This document shows, one piece after another, positions 51,093 to 59,207 of a stretch of DNA of 64,000 nucleotides. This DNA is from DATFXM01 sp035315885 (GTDB lineage: Bacteria; Acidobacteriota; Blastocatellia; UBA7656). Location of the stretch: NCBI GenBank assembly GCA_035315885.1, contig DATFXM010000185.1:10423-74422 (forward strand). Reading direction: 5' to 3'. Numbering within the stretch: the stretch's first letter is position 1; each line of letters begins with the position of its first letter. The translations under genes were made by a program, and so were the position numbers. The notes beneath the pieces are model-generated. The model did not search any database and was not told where the DNA came from. It worked only from the letters and a program-made list of their open reading frames with translations.

Positions 51093-52904
51093 ATGAAGGA
51101 CTTCCGAATACTTCTCCGAAACGTGAGACCCTATGGAGGGCTCTTCACGATTGCCTTCTTACTCATGTCACTCGTTGCGTTGTTTGAAGCCGGTCGAACC
51201 GCCCTCCTCAAATCTATAATAGATGTCCTCTCCGACTCGCCTTCTTCGCAGGGAGGGCTCGCCGCTAAAATCGACGTGAGCCATTATCTTGGCGGCGGCT
51301 TCAACGCGCTTCCCATAATCGCCGCGCTGTTGATTCTTTTTACTATCGTTCGCGGAACGTCTGAATATCTGTCGAACGTGCTGATGTGGCGCATCGGCGT
51401 AAACGTAGTCGTAGACCTGCGGCAGAAGCTCTATGACCACGTCCTGAAGCAATCCAGCGAATTCTTTACCGAGCACCCAACCAATACCCTGACGACTCAC
51501 ATCATCAGCGATGCTGAAAGAGTTCAGGTCGCGGTGTCGACGTTGCTCGCAGATTTTTTGCGCGAGAGCCTGACGTTTCTCGCATTGCTGGCCCTCGTCT
51601 TTGTACTCAACTGGCAGTTGACGCTCGGAGTCCTGTTAGTAGGGCCAGTCATCTACCTGCTTACCGTCCGTTTTGGCCGCAGGCTTCGTCGCATTGCCCA
51701 TCTGACTCAGGAAGGCACCGAGGAAGTTCTGGACATTTCTCAGGAAACGATTTCGGGTCATCGAATCGTGAAGGCCTTCGGGATGGAGGACTTCGAGAAG
51801 AGAAGATTTCTCTACGCGCTGCGCAGCCTTGCACATACCCAGGTCAGAGCGGCGCGCGTGGTCTACCTGTCGTCGCCCATTCTGGAGCTGTTCGGTGTGG
51901 TGATAGCCGCGGCTTTCCTGTTGTATGCACGCCAGGTGATCGCCGCGGGTGCGATGACTATCGGTACCTTTGCGGCTTACATAGTTGCAATGTTGCAGAT
52001 GTACGATCCTCTGAGAAAACTCTCGCGCATCCAAAACTATTTTCAACAGGCATTCGCGGCTACTTCGCGGATTTATTCACTGCTCGATACGCATACTGAG
52101 AAAGATGATGTGCCGGATGCGGTCGAGTTACAGGGTCTGCAGGATCGAATAACCTTCAAGAACGTCTCTTTCAAATACAACGACTCGAGCGATTGGATTT
52201 TGAAAGACATCAGTCTTGAAGTGCATCGTGGCGAAGTTGTTGCACTGGTGGGGCTGTCTGGTGCGGGAAAATCCACACTGACCAGCCTGCTGATGCGGTT
52301 CTACGATCCGTCGCGCGGCGAGATCCTGATCGATGGTATAGAGATTCGAAAGGCTCAACTCGCAAGCCTGCGGGCGCAGGTCGCGCTGGTCACTCAGGAA
52401 GTAATACTGTTCAACGATTCGATCGTCAACAACATCGCCTACGGCGGAGCGACGTTCAGCCGCGAAAGGATTGAAGCCGCATCGCGCGCGGCCTACGCGC
52501 ATGACTTCATCATCGAACGCGGCGGTTACGACACGATAATCGGAGAACGTGGGATCAAACTGTCGGGAGGCGAGAGACAGCGTCTTGCAATCGCGAGGGC
52601 GATCTTGAAAGACGCGCCTATTCTGGTTCTGGATGAAGCTACCTCGGCGTTGGATACGCAGTCGGAGAGACTGGTGCAGCGAGCGCTCGGAAACCTGATG
52701 CAGGGAAGAACTACGATAGTCATCGCGCATCGGCTGACGACGATCCATCGCGCGGACCGCATAGTGGTGCTCGACCGCGGACGTGTAGCGGACGTTGGGC
52801 GCCATGACGAATTGATGGCTCGCGGTGGCATCTATCGCGATCTGTATGAGCTTCAGTTTGCGGATGAGCTTGACACTACTAAAGTCCTGAGTACTGAGTA
52901 CTGA
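51093..52904 (+). CDS. ABC exporter, fused permease-ATPase (MsbA-like)
   Basis: A 603-residue half-transporter. Six membrane helices cover residues about 20-320 (GGLFTIAFLLMSLVALFEAG, FLALLALVFVLNWQLTLGVL). The ATPase domain shows Walker A GLSGAGKST (about 387-395), signature LSGGERQRLAIARAI (about 490) and Walker B ILVLDEATSALD, with H-loop AHRLTTI, all intact. It resembles MsbA/BmrA exporters more closely than the preceding gene in its coupling-helix region. The last residues VLSTEY are encoded by GTCCTGAGTACTGAGTACTGA, heptamer-repeat DNA, so the natural C-terminus was probably replaced by repeat invasion. Confidence 0.93.
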   Translation: MKDFRILLRNVRPYGGLFTIAFLLMSLVALFEAGRTALLKSIIDVLSDSPSSQGGLAAKIDVSHYLGGGFNALPIIAALLILFTIVRGTSEYLSNVLMWRIGVNVVVDLRQKLYDHVLKQSSEFFTEHPTNTLTTHIISDAERVQVAVSTLLADFLRESLTFLALLALVFVLNWQLTLGVLLVGPVIYLLTVRFGRRLRRIAHLTQEGTEEVLDISQETISGHRIVKAFGMEDFEKRRFLYALRSLAHTQVRAARVVYLSSPILELFGVVIAAAFLLYARQVIAAGAMTIGTFAAYIVAMLQMYDPLRKLSRIQNYFQQAFAATSRIYSLLDTHTEKDDVPDAVELQGLQDRITFKNVSFKYNDSSDWILKDISLEVHRGEVVALVGLSGAGKSTLTSLLMRFYDPSRGEILIDGIEIRKAQLASLRAQVALVTQEVILFNDSIVNNIAYGGATFSRERIEAASRAAYAHDFIIERGGYDTIIGERGIKLSGGERQRLAIARAILKDAPILVLDEATSALDTQSERLVQRALGNLMQGRTTIVIAHRLTTIHRADRIVVLDRGRVADVGRHDELMARGGIYRDLYELQFADELDTTKVLSTEY

Positions 52905-52976
52905 GTTCTGATTGCGGATCAGAATCCGTCTAGCCGCACTCAAAGCGCTCAACATCAGACTCAGAACTCAGAACTA
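52884..52976. repeat. GAGTACT/GAGTTCT heptamer inverted pair
   Basis: GTCCTGAGTACTGAGTACTG at the end of the ABC gene and TCAGACTCAGAACTCAGAAC at 52952-52971 are inverted copies of the same heptamer, separated by about 40 bases. They could pair as a terminator before yicC. Confidence 0.75.
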
Positions 52977-52991
52977 ACCCTGAGGAGTTGA

Positions 52992-53867
52992 ATGATCAAG
53001 AGCATGACGGGCTTTGGGCAGGGAAGCGCGGAGGGCGACAACTTCGGCGTGAGGGTGGATGTACGATCGGTCAACAACCGGTTTCTGGACCTGCACGTCC
53101 GGCTCCCACAGGAGTTGGCGAGTCTCGAAATCTCGGTGAAGAAACAGATTCAGGCCGCGCTCAAGCGTGGCCGCGTAGACATTACCGTGCAGGTGGAACA
53201 AACGCGGAACGCCACATTCGAAATCAACCGACCCCTTGTAACCGGTTATTTGAAAGCGTTGTCCGACCTGAAGACCGAATTTGGACTATCGGATGAGCCA
53301 ACGCTCGAGCTTCTGGCAAAACTTCCGGGCGCGCTGCAGGTCTCGCAGACATCCAACGAGCTCGATCCGGCACTTGTCAGTGGCGTGACCGCAGCGATTC
53401 AGCGTTCGATTGATGCGTTGAGCGCGATGAGGCAGATCGAGGGGCAGGAGCTTGCGAACGAGATCAACGCCAGACTCGATAAAATCGAGCAGCAGCTCCC
53501 TGCAATCGAATCCGAAGCGGGACGCCTGCCGGCTATCTACCGAGACAAGCTCGCGAAGCGACTCGAGGAGCTGGTGCCAGGCGGACAGATCGATCAGACC
53601 AGGCTGGCGCAGGAAGCGGTTGTGCTCGCCGACCGCTCAGACATCAGCGAAGAGATCGCTCGGCTCAAGAGTCACATCGGGCAGATTCGCGAGGTAGTGC
53701 TGGACGGGGACGAGGCAGGCAAGCGATTGGACTTTCTCCTGCAGGAGATGAACCGCGAAGCGAACACCATACTTTCCAAGTCAAGCGACCTGACGATCAG
53801 TGACGCAGCGATCATCGTGAAGACCGAAGTCGAGAAGCTCAGAGAGCAAGCGCAAAATGTCGAGTGA
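52992..53867 (+). CDS. yicC: YicC/YloC-family endoribonuclease-like protein
   Basis: A 291-residue YicC-type protein. The N-terminal half begins MIKSMTGFGQGSAEGDNFGV and has VRSVNNRFLDLHVRLPQELA and VKKQIQAALKRGRVDITVQ. The C-terminal DUF1732 region carries RLAQEAVVLADRSDISEEIA and KRLDFLLQEMNREANTI. Members have been reported as divalent-metal endoribonucleases that influence small-RNA turnover. It overlaps gmk by 11 bases, the same yicC-gmk-rpoZ order seen in many bacteria. GAGGAGTTGA precedes the start. Confidence 0.92.
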   Translation: MIKSMTGFGQGSAEGDNFGVRVDVRSVNNRFLDLHVRLPQELASLEISVKKQIQAALKRGRVDITVQVEQTRNATFEINRPLVTGYLKALSDLKTEFGLSDEPTLELLAKLPGALQVSQTSNELDPALVSGVTAAIQRSIDALSAMRQIEGQELANEINARLDKIEQQLPAIESEAGRLPAIYRDKLAKRLEELVPGGQIDQTRLAQEAVVLADRSDISEEIARLKSHIGQIREVVLDGDEAGKRLDFLLQEMNREANTILSKSSDLTISDAAIIVKTEVEKLREQAQNVE

Positions 53868-54531
53868 GTCGAAAACAGTCGAGTCAGAATCCCTGCCGCC
53901 CGAGAGGGCGCGCACCGAGCGCGGTACTTTAGTTGTGGTGTCGGCGCCGTCGGGAGCGGGCAAGTCATCTCTCGTTCATCGCGCACTGCAAACGGTCGCG
54001 GGCCTCAAGTTTTCAGTCTCGTACACTACGCGTGAGGCGAGACCAGGCGAATCTGAGGGCTCCGACTACCATTTCATCGGGATTGACGAGTTTGTGAAAA
54101 TGCGCGAGCGCAACGAGTTTCTGGAGTGGGCCGAAGTACACGGCAACCTATATGGAACGCATCGAGGAGCGGTGGAAGAGACGCTGACTTCGGGCCACGA
54201 TATGATACTCGACATTGATGTGCAGGGGGCGGACCAAGTGAGGCGGCAATTGCCCGAGGCTGCCACGGTTTTTATCCTGCCGCCTTCGCTAGAAGTCCTG
54301 CGTAACAGGCTTGAGATTAGGAATCAGAACTCAGTTGCCGACCTTGGCAGGCGACTGAGGAATGCGGCGATTGAAGTCCAACTTTATGACCGGTTCGATT
54401 ACGTGATTGTAAACGACGACCTGGACCGTGCCGCGCGAGAGCTTGTAGGTATAATCTTTGCTGAGCGCCAGCGCCCCCAACGAAACAGGAACAGAATTGA
54501 AGGTATAATCGAGACATTCGGAGGTAAGTGA
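53857..54531 (+). CDS. gmk: Guanylate kinase
   Basis: Gmk phosphorylates GMP/dGMP and so supplies GTP precursors. The 224-residue product has P-loop SAPSGAGKSSL (near 30-40), the GMP-binding segment SYTTREARPGESEGSDYHFI, FLEWAEVHGNLYGTHRGAVE and DIDVQGADQVR. The N-terminal ~20 residues extend beyond the usual start, and the next possible start is not obvious, so the true start is a little uncertain. It overlaps yicC and is followed after 4 bases by rpoZ. Confidence 0.94.
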   Translation: MSSESKTVESESLPPERARTERGTLVVVSAPSGAGKSSLVHRALQTVAGLKFSVSYTTREARPGESEGSDYHFIGIDEFVKMRERNEFLEWAEVHGNLYGTHRGAVEETLTSGHDMILDIDVQGADQVRRQLPEAATVFILPPSLEVLRNRLEIRNQNSVADLGRRLRNAAIEVQLYDRFDYVIVNDDLDRAARELVGIIFAERQRPQRNRNRIEGIIETFGGK

Positions 54532-54535
54532 GCTA

Positions 54536-54748
54536 ATGGCTGAACGGGACAAAGACACAGAGTGGATAAACAGTATCGATAGCAAGTACCGCCTCGTATT
54601 GCTAGCCGCGCGGCGAAGCAAACAACTTCAGAAAGGAGCGCGACCGCGAACGCAGTCAATTGCGAAGAAGCCGACGCGGGTTGCGCTGGAAGAAGTCGAA
54701 AAGGGGCTTGTGCAGTACCAGCAAATCGTAAAGGGCGCAAACGAGTGA
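54536..54748 (+). CDS. rpoZ: RNA polymerase omega subunit
   Basis: Omega helps fold the beta' subunit. The 70-residue product has the conserved SIDSKYRLVLLAARRSKQLQ near its start, followed by a Lys/Arg-rich region and KKPTRVALEEVEKGLVQY. GGAGG is about ten bases upstream of the ATG. Size and position directly after gmk are the usual ones, so the assignment is strong despite its shortness. Confidence 0.93.
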   Translation: MAERDKDTEWINSIDSKYRLVLLAARRSKQLQKGARPRTQSIAKKPTRVALEEVEKGLVQYQQIVKGANE

Positions 54749-54791
54749 TCGCGTTCGGTAGTTCATTTGGCGCCGTCGAGAGAGTAGACGA

Positions 54792-56009
54792 ATGAAGAAG
54801 GTTGTCCTGGGTGTCACCGGTTGCATAGCCGCTTACAAGGCGGTCGAGGTGTTGCGCGGGCTGCAAAAGCGAGGCGTGGACGTGCAAGTTGCGATGACCG
54901 CACACGCAACCGCGTTTGTCGGCCCTCTCACCTTCCGCTCGATATCGGGCCACCCGGTGGTAACCGGCATGTTCGATGAGACTGACGACCCGGAGATAAA
55001 ACACATTCAGCTCGCGCAGTGGGCCGACCTGCTGCTGGTTGCTCCGGCAACTGCGAACGCGATCGCAAAGTTCGCGAACGGGCTGGCCGACGACTTCTTG
55101 TCTACTCTGTACATCTCGACTACAGCTCCAGTTGCTCTCGCACCGGCGATGAACGTTGAAATGTGGGGACACCCGGCCACTCAAGCGAACGTATCGCGAC
55201 TGAGGGATCGAGGTGTTCACTTTGTGGATCCAGCCGAAGGGTACCTGGCATGCCGTACAGTCGGTGCGGGGCGGCTCGCGGAGCCTGACGAAATCGTTGA
55301 ACGAGCGCTCGAAATCGTCTCCCGGAACGTTGCCGCGGGATCCACCGGCGATATGCTCGGCGAACGCGTGTTGATCACTGCTGGGCCTACGTTTGAGGCG
55401 ATCGATCCGGTGCGGGGTCTGACGAATCGTTCATCGGGCAAGATGGGATATGCGCTGGCAGAGGCGGCGGTAGCTCGCGGCGCGGAAGTCACCGTTGTCA
55501 GCGGTCCGGTGTCACTCGAGGCACCCGCGGGAGCGAAGATCATAGGAGTGAGGTCGGCAGCTGAGATGTACGAAGCGACGATGAGCCGGCTGGACGACGC
55601 GACGCTTGTGATCATGGCTGCGGCGGTGGCCGACTATAGCCCGATTCAAGTCGCTAGTTCCAAGATGAAGAAGAAGGGCGGCAAACTGCTGTTGGAACTG
55701 GAGCCCACGCGCGACATTCTTGCGGCTGCGGGTCAGAGGAAGAATGGCCGGATACTTGTCGGTTTTGCGGCGGAGACTGACGACATATTGGCGAACGCGA
55801 GGCAGAAGCTGATCGGAAAGAACGCCGATCTGATGGTAGCCAATGATGTATCCGCAGCCGCGTCTGGATTTGACGCCGACACGAATCAGGTCACTCTGAT
55901 AACGGCTGATGAGGAGGAAGGCCTGCCTTTGATGTCCAAGAAGGAAGCCGCGGCAAAGATCCTAGACGCGGCGATGGCATTGAAAAGAAAGACTCAGGCA
56001 AGTGTCTGA
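54792..56009 (+). CDS. coaBC: Bifunctional phosphopantothenoylcysteine decarboxylase / synthase
   Basis: CoaBC performs two steps of CoA synthesis: CoaB joins 4'-phosphopantothenate and cysteine and CoaC decarboxylates the product. The 405-residue protein starts MKKVVLGVTGCIAAYKAVE (flavodoxin-like CoaC with the catalytic His in EIKHIQLAQWAD, near residue 71, APAMNVEMW and the substrate-recognition Cys in GYLACRTVGAGRLAEP). From about residue 185 the CoaB half appears (VLITAGPTFEAIDPVRGLTN, MGYALAEAAVARGAEVT, MAAAVADYSP, KKGGKLLLELEPTRDIL). The 3' end overlaps by 16 bases the convergent small gene. Confidence 0.95.
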   Translation: MKKVVLGVTGCIAAYKAVEVLRGLQKRGVDVQVAMTAHATAFVGPLTFRSISGHPVVTGMFDETDDPEIKHIQLAQWADLLLVAPATANAIAKFANGLADDFLSTLYISTTAPVALAPAMNVEMWGHPATQANVSRLRDRGVHFVDPAEGYLACRTVGAGRLAEPDEIVERALEIVSRNVAAGSTGDMLGERVLITAGPTFEAIDPVRGLTNRSSGKMGYALAEAAVARGAEVTVVSGPVSLEAPAGAKIIGVRSAAEMYEATMSRLDDATLVIMAAAVADYSPIQVASSKMKKKGGKLLLELEPTRDILAAAGQRKNGRILVGFAAETDDILANARQKLIGKNADLMVANDVSAAASGFDADTNQVTLITADEEEGLPLMSKKEAAAKILDAAMALKRKTQASV

Positions 56010-56170
56010 GCCAACAACTCCAGAGCGCGTGCGCGCTCGGCCTGCTTTCGTGCCTTGAACTCCTCTACCCACCGTTTAGCGCCATTCTCCGGGTCCGGGA
56101 CCTTGGGTCTTTCCGGCTTTTCCCGCTTGCGCTCATTCTGATCTTTACGTTTTATCAACTTTATTGCCAT
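55994..56170 (-). CDS. Small basic protein convergent with coaBC
   Basis: A 58-codon frame (MAIKLIKRKDQNERKREKPE, then PERPKVPDPENGAKRWVEEF, ending LELLAQTLA) on the minus strand. A purine-rich GGAAAGAAAG lies about ten bases before the ATG. The product is mostly charged and probably helical at its C-terminal half. Its 3' end overlaps the coaBC stop by 16 bases. I cannot match it to a family; it may be a real small gene or a chance frame. Confidence 0.45.
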   Translation of the reverse strand: MAIKLIKRKDQNERKREKPERPKVPDPENGAKRWVEEFKARKQAERARALELLAQTLA

Positions 56171-56339
56171 TGTTTTACTTTCTTTCCTACACGCGGAGAG
56201 GATCTCCACGCATCAAAAAACGGAGCAATCTATGTGCCAGCGGGTGACCAAACGACGCATTGGTTTTTCGGCAAAACCGCGGGTTTTGAGGCTTGATTGG
56301 TGTAGGAGCGGCAGACGATTTCGTATTAATGTGTGGCAG

Positions 56340-56480
56340 TGTGGTAAGAAAATGCTGAGCGATGGCGGTAAGAAAGTGCCGAGTGCTGAGTGCTGGTGGT
56401 AAGAAAGTGCTGAGTGCGGGTGGTAAGAAAGCGCTGAGTGCTGAGTGCTGGTGGTAAGAAAGCGCTGAGTGCTGAGTATG
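56340..56480. repeat. GTGCTGA heptamer cluster
   Basis: GTGCTGA-type heptamers with GGTGGTAAGAAAG inserts recur (AAAGTGCTGAGTGCTGAGTG and variants) about four times between 56340 and 56478, immediately left of the 76-bp array. The same heptamer occurs after the DUF481 gene at 43364. Confidence 0.8.
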
Positions 56481-56483
56481 CTT

Positions 56484-57006
56484 CAACCCCGAAGGGGTTG
56501 CGTCGTCCAGCCCAGGGTTGCCGTCCGCGGCTACCCTGGGTCGGATCGTTCAAGTTCCCGCAACCCTGAAGGGGTTGCGTCCGGAAGTCTGAGTTGCGCG
56601 GTCATTCCGCAACCCCTTCGGGGTTGAAGAAACATATGCACCTTACCCAGGGTAGCCGAGGACGGCAACCCTGGGCTGGATGACGCAACCCCTTCGGGGT
56701 TGAAGAAACATATGCACCTTACCCAGGGTAGCCGCGGACGGCAACCGTGGGCTGGATGACGCAACCCCTTCGGGTTGAAGAAACATATGCACCTTACCCA
56801 GGGTAGCCGAGGACGGCAACCCTGGGCTGGATGACGCAACCCCTTCGGGTTGAAGAAACATATGCACCTTACCCAGGGTAGCCGAGGACGGCAACCCTGG
56901 GCTGGATGACGCAACCCTTCGGGGTTGAAGAAACATATGCACCTTACCCAGGGGTAGCCGCGGACGGCAACCCTGGGCTGGATGACGCAACCCCTTCGGG
57001 GTTGAA
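56484..57006. repeat. 76-bp tandem repeat array with an inverted copy at its left end
   Basis: Units start at 56609, 56685, 56761, 56836 and 56911, with a partial sixth at 56987 (period 75-76). Each contains CAACCCCTTCGGGGTTG, AAGAAACATATGCACC and CCCAGGGTAGCC...GGCAACCCTGGG. Both repeat parts are near-perfect palindromes able to fold. A reverse-complement copy lies at 56484-56540, facing the array. Translation breaks frame between units, so it does not encode protein. A related degenerate copy is at 38790-38932. Confidence 0.92.
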
Positions 57007-57298
57007 GCTCGACACTCAGCACTTTCTACCACCAGCACTCAGCAAGCAGCACTTGTCCTTGATTCTGAATGGATGGATAGATACCATTAACGTGCGGTCC
57101 GGCCCCGGACCCAGCCGGATTTGACAGCTTGGTAGAAGGTTTAGACCCCCGCGACGGGCCTCGTGCGAGACTGGTGTTTACCCGCGCGTTGTTTCTGAAT
57201 AGTTCATTAGTGCCACGCAGGAGTTGCGACGGAATCCGGATGTTCGGCGCGAGACTTGATCGCCCAGCGCTCGATTCCCGATTCGCTGTTGATGTGTT
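57007..57298. other. 292-bp leader region before cdaA
   Basis: No gene is supported. It begins with a short CTCAGCA heptamer-like stretch (57012-57045) that merges with the array and runs to the cdaA start at 57299. A cdaA promoter should lie here, but no strong match was found. Confidence 0.5.
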
Positions 57299-58174
57299 AT
57301 GAGCCGTTCCGCTGAACTTTTGAGGTTTCTCGAGCAGCTCAGACTGGCCGATCTGATCGATTTCATCATCGTCTGGGCAATCATCTACGGCCTGCTGAAG
57401 CTTGTAAGGGGTACGCGTGCCGTCCAGATGGCCGTAGGCCTTCTGGGAGTCGGACTGCTGTACCAACTCTCAGTCCTGCTCGGACTGGATACTCTCCAGT
57501 TCGTCATGAGAGCCACCCTTTTGTACTTCGGCTTCGCAATCCTGGTGATCTTTGCGCCCGAAATAAGATCGGCTCTTATGCGCGTCGGCTCAAATATGAG
57601 AATGCCGCTCGTCTTTGGAAGACGACGAATTGGCCGCGAAACATACGAAGACATAGTGCTCGCCGCCATGACCCTGTCGTCCAGAAAGATCGGGGCCTTG
57701 ATAGTCCTCGAGCGAACGGTCGGTCTCCAGAACTACATCGACACCGGCGTCAGGCTCTCGGCAAATCTGTCGTATGATTTGCTCGTCACTATCTTCGATC
57801 CTCATACTCCGCTACACGACGGGGCCGCGATCGTGCGCAACTATCGAGTCGAAGCCGCGAGCTGCTTTCTGCCTCTGACACTCAACCCGAGACTATCGAA
57901 GGAGCTGGGTACACGGCACCGCGCTGCAATCGGCATCACCGAAGATACTGACGCGGTCGCGGTGGTTGTGAGTGAAGAGACCGGGATCATCTCTTTTGTG
58001 GAGAGCGGCGAAATAGTGCGGTATCTCGCAGGACCGGCGCTTCGTGAAAGAATTCTCACCGCGCTCGAACCGGTAGGCGGACTCGCGGGAGTTGTGGGCC
58101 CGCGAAAGCAGGCGGGAAAACTTCGGACGGCGGATGGATCAAGAGAACAGATGACCGAGACGTTCATAAAGTGA
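57299..58174 (+). CDS. cdaA: Diadenylate cyclase CdaA
   Basis: Makes the second messenger c-di-AMP from two ATP. The 291-residue product has three N-terminal hydrophobic segments (residues about 18-90) and a C-terminal DisA_N/DAC domain with DGAAIV at about 174 and RHRAAIGITE at about 207, the two catalytic motifs. It is the first gene of the conserved cdaA-cdaR-glmM group, which links c-di-AMP synthesis to peptidoglycan precursor supply. No Shine-Dalgarno is obvious before the ATG, but the N-terminus aligns with the family. Confidence 0.95.
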   Translation: MSRSAELLRFLEQLRLADLIDFIIVWAIIYGLLKLVRGTRAVQMAVGLLGVGLLYQLSVLLGLDTLQFVMRATLLYFGFAILVIFAPEIRSALMRVGSNMRMPLVFGRRRIGRETYEDIVLAAMTLSSRKIGALIVLERTVGLQNYIDTGVRLSANLSYDLLVTIFDPHTPLHDGAAIVRNYRVEAASCFLPLTLNPRLSKELGTRHRAAIGITEDTDAVAVVVSEETGIISFVESGEIVRYLAGPALRERILTALEPVGGLAGVVGPRKQAGKLRTADGSREQMTETFIK

Positions 58175-58191
58175 CGTAGCGTGGAGCTGAG

Positions 58192-59154
58192 ATGGACTGG
58201 GTTTCACACTATCTGACCGCGGCGAAAGAGTACGCTCGAGACTACGTGCTCGAAAACACTGGACTCAAAGTACTCGCGCTTCTGATCACCGCGGTGTTGT
58301 GGCTATCCATCGCGTCGCGACCCGTCAGCCAGATCCCGATTACCAATGTTCCGATCGAGTTTCTGAACCTCAATCAATCGCCGCTCCTGGCGGTCTCCAA
58401 GTACGACACGCTATCGGCCCGTGTGTTTGTCGAGGGCCCGCGCGATGTCCTCGACTCATTGCGCTCATCACAGATAACCGTTGTTGCGGATATGGTAAAC
58501 GTCGAGCCGGGCGTTCGGGTCATTCCGCTGAAGATAGATTCGAGCCGGCTGCCCGCTAGCGTTAGAGTGCGAGAAATCGAACCGCGCAGCATCCGCGTGA
58601 CAGTCGAGCGAGTCATTGAAAAGGACGCGCCGGTTATCCCGAGATTTGAGGGTCAACCGGCACCCGGCTTTGAGCTGGTGAGCTCTCAGGTTACGCCGTT
58701 CTCGATTAAAATCGCCGGCGCCGAGAGCCAGTTGCACGACATCAGAGACGTATCCACCGAAACGATTCGGCTGAACGAGAGAACCGAGAGTTTCAGCGAA
58801 AGAGTGGCGATAGACACCGGCTCTCCAAACGTGAATCTGAGTGGTGACAGCCCGCATCAAGCGATGGTGCAGGTCAACATTGCCGAGATTCGCGCCGAAA
58901 GGATATTCGATCGCGTACCGGTGACCCTGGAGAACGCGCCTAGAAACGCCCGGCCGGTTCCTGCCTTCGTGCGGGTAACTCTGATGGGTGCTGCATCCGC
59001 TATCAACGCGATGACCGAGTCCGACCTGAGCGCGTCAGTGGATTATCAGGGAGGCGCCGGAAGAAAATACACTCCACTTATAGTGATATCATCCGCCTTC
59101 GCCGACAACGTCACTGTCCGGTCTTATCAACCGCAGACTATTGTCATAAGGTGA
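58192..59154 (+). CDS. cdaR: YbbR-domain regulator of diadenylate cyclase (CdaR)
   Basis: A 320-residue membrane-anchored protein: a hydrophobic segment (LKVLALLITAVLWLSIASRP, near residue 25-45) followed by YbbR-type beta domains on the outside, recognisable from the repeated pattern ITNVPIEFLNLNQSPLLAVS, VEPGVRVIPLKIDSSRLP and DKVPVTLENA-like segments such as FDRVPVTLENAPRNARP. In Firmicutes CdaR binds and modulates CdaA. Its position between cdaA and glmM, 17 bases after cdaA, gives the assignment most of its weight. Confidence 0.9.
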   Translation: MDWVSHYLTAAKEYARDYVLENTGLKVLALLITAVLWLSIASRPVSQIPITNVPIEFLNLNQSPLLAVSKYDTLSARVFVEGPRDVLDSLRSSQITVVADMVNVEPGVRVIPLKIDSSRLPASVRVREIEPRSIRVTVERVIEKDAPVIPRFEGQPAPGFELVSSQVTPFSIKIAGAESQLHDIRDVSTETIRLNERTESFSERVAIDTGSPNVNLSGDSPHQAMVQVNIAEIRAERIFDRVPVTLENAPRNARPVPAFVRVTLMGAASAINAMTESDLSASVDYQGGAGRKYTPLIVISSAFADNVTVRSYQPQTIVIR

Positions 59155-59207
59155 ACGCGCGGTCTGCGTTCGCCAGTTCAAACCAAATCGGAGGGTAAAT
59201 CGAACCT

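Noticed and set aside
54311..54340. Heptamer invasion inside gmk (GAATCAGAACTCAG)
   Set aside because: The encoded segment aligns in length with other guanylate kinases, so the likeness to GAGTTCT repeats is probably chance.
56531..57038. Minus-strand frames of 130-163 codons inside the 76-bp array
   Set aside because: Composition is that of the repeat, and unit lengths of 75 and 76 change frame between copies, so no protein repeat could be maintained.
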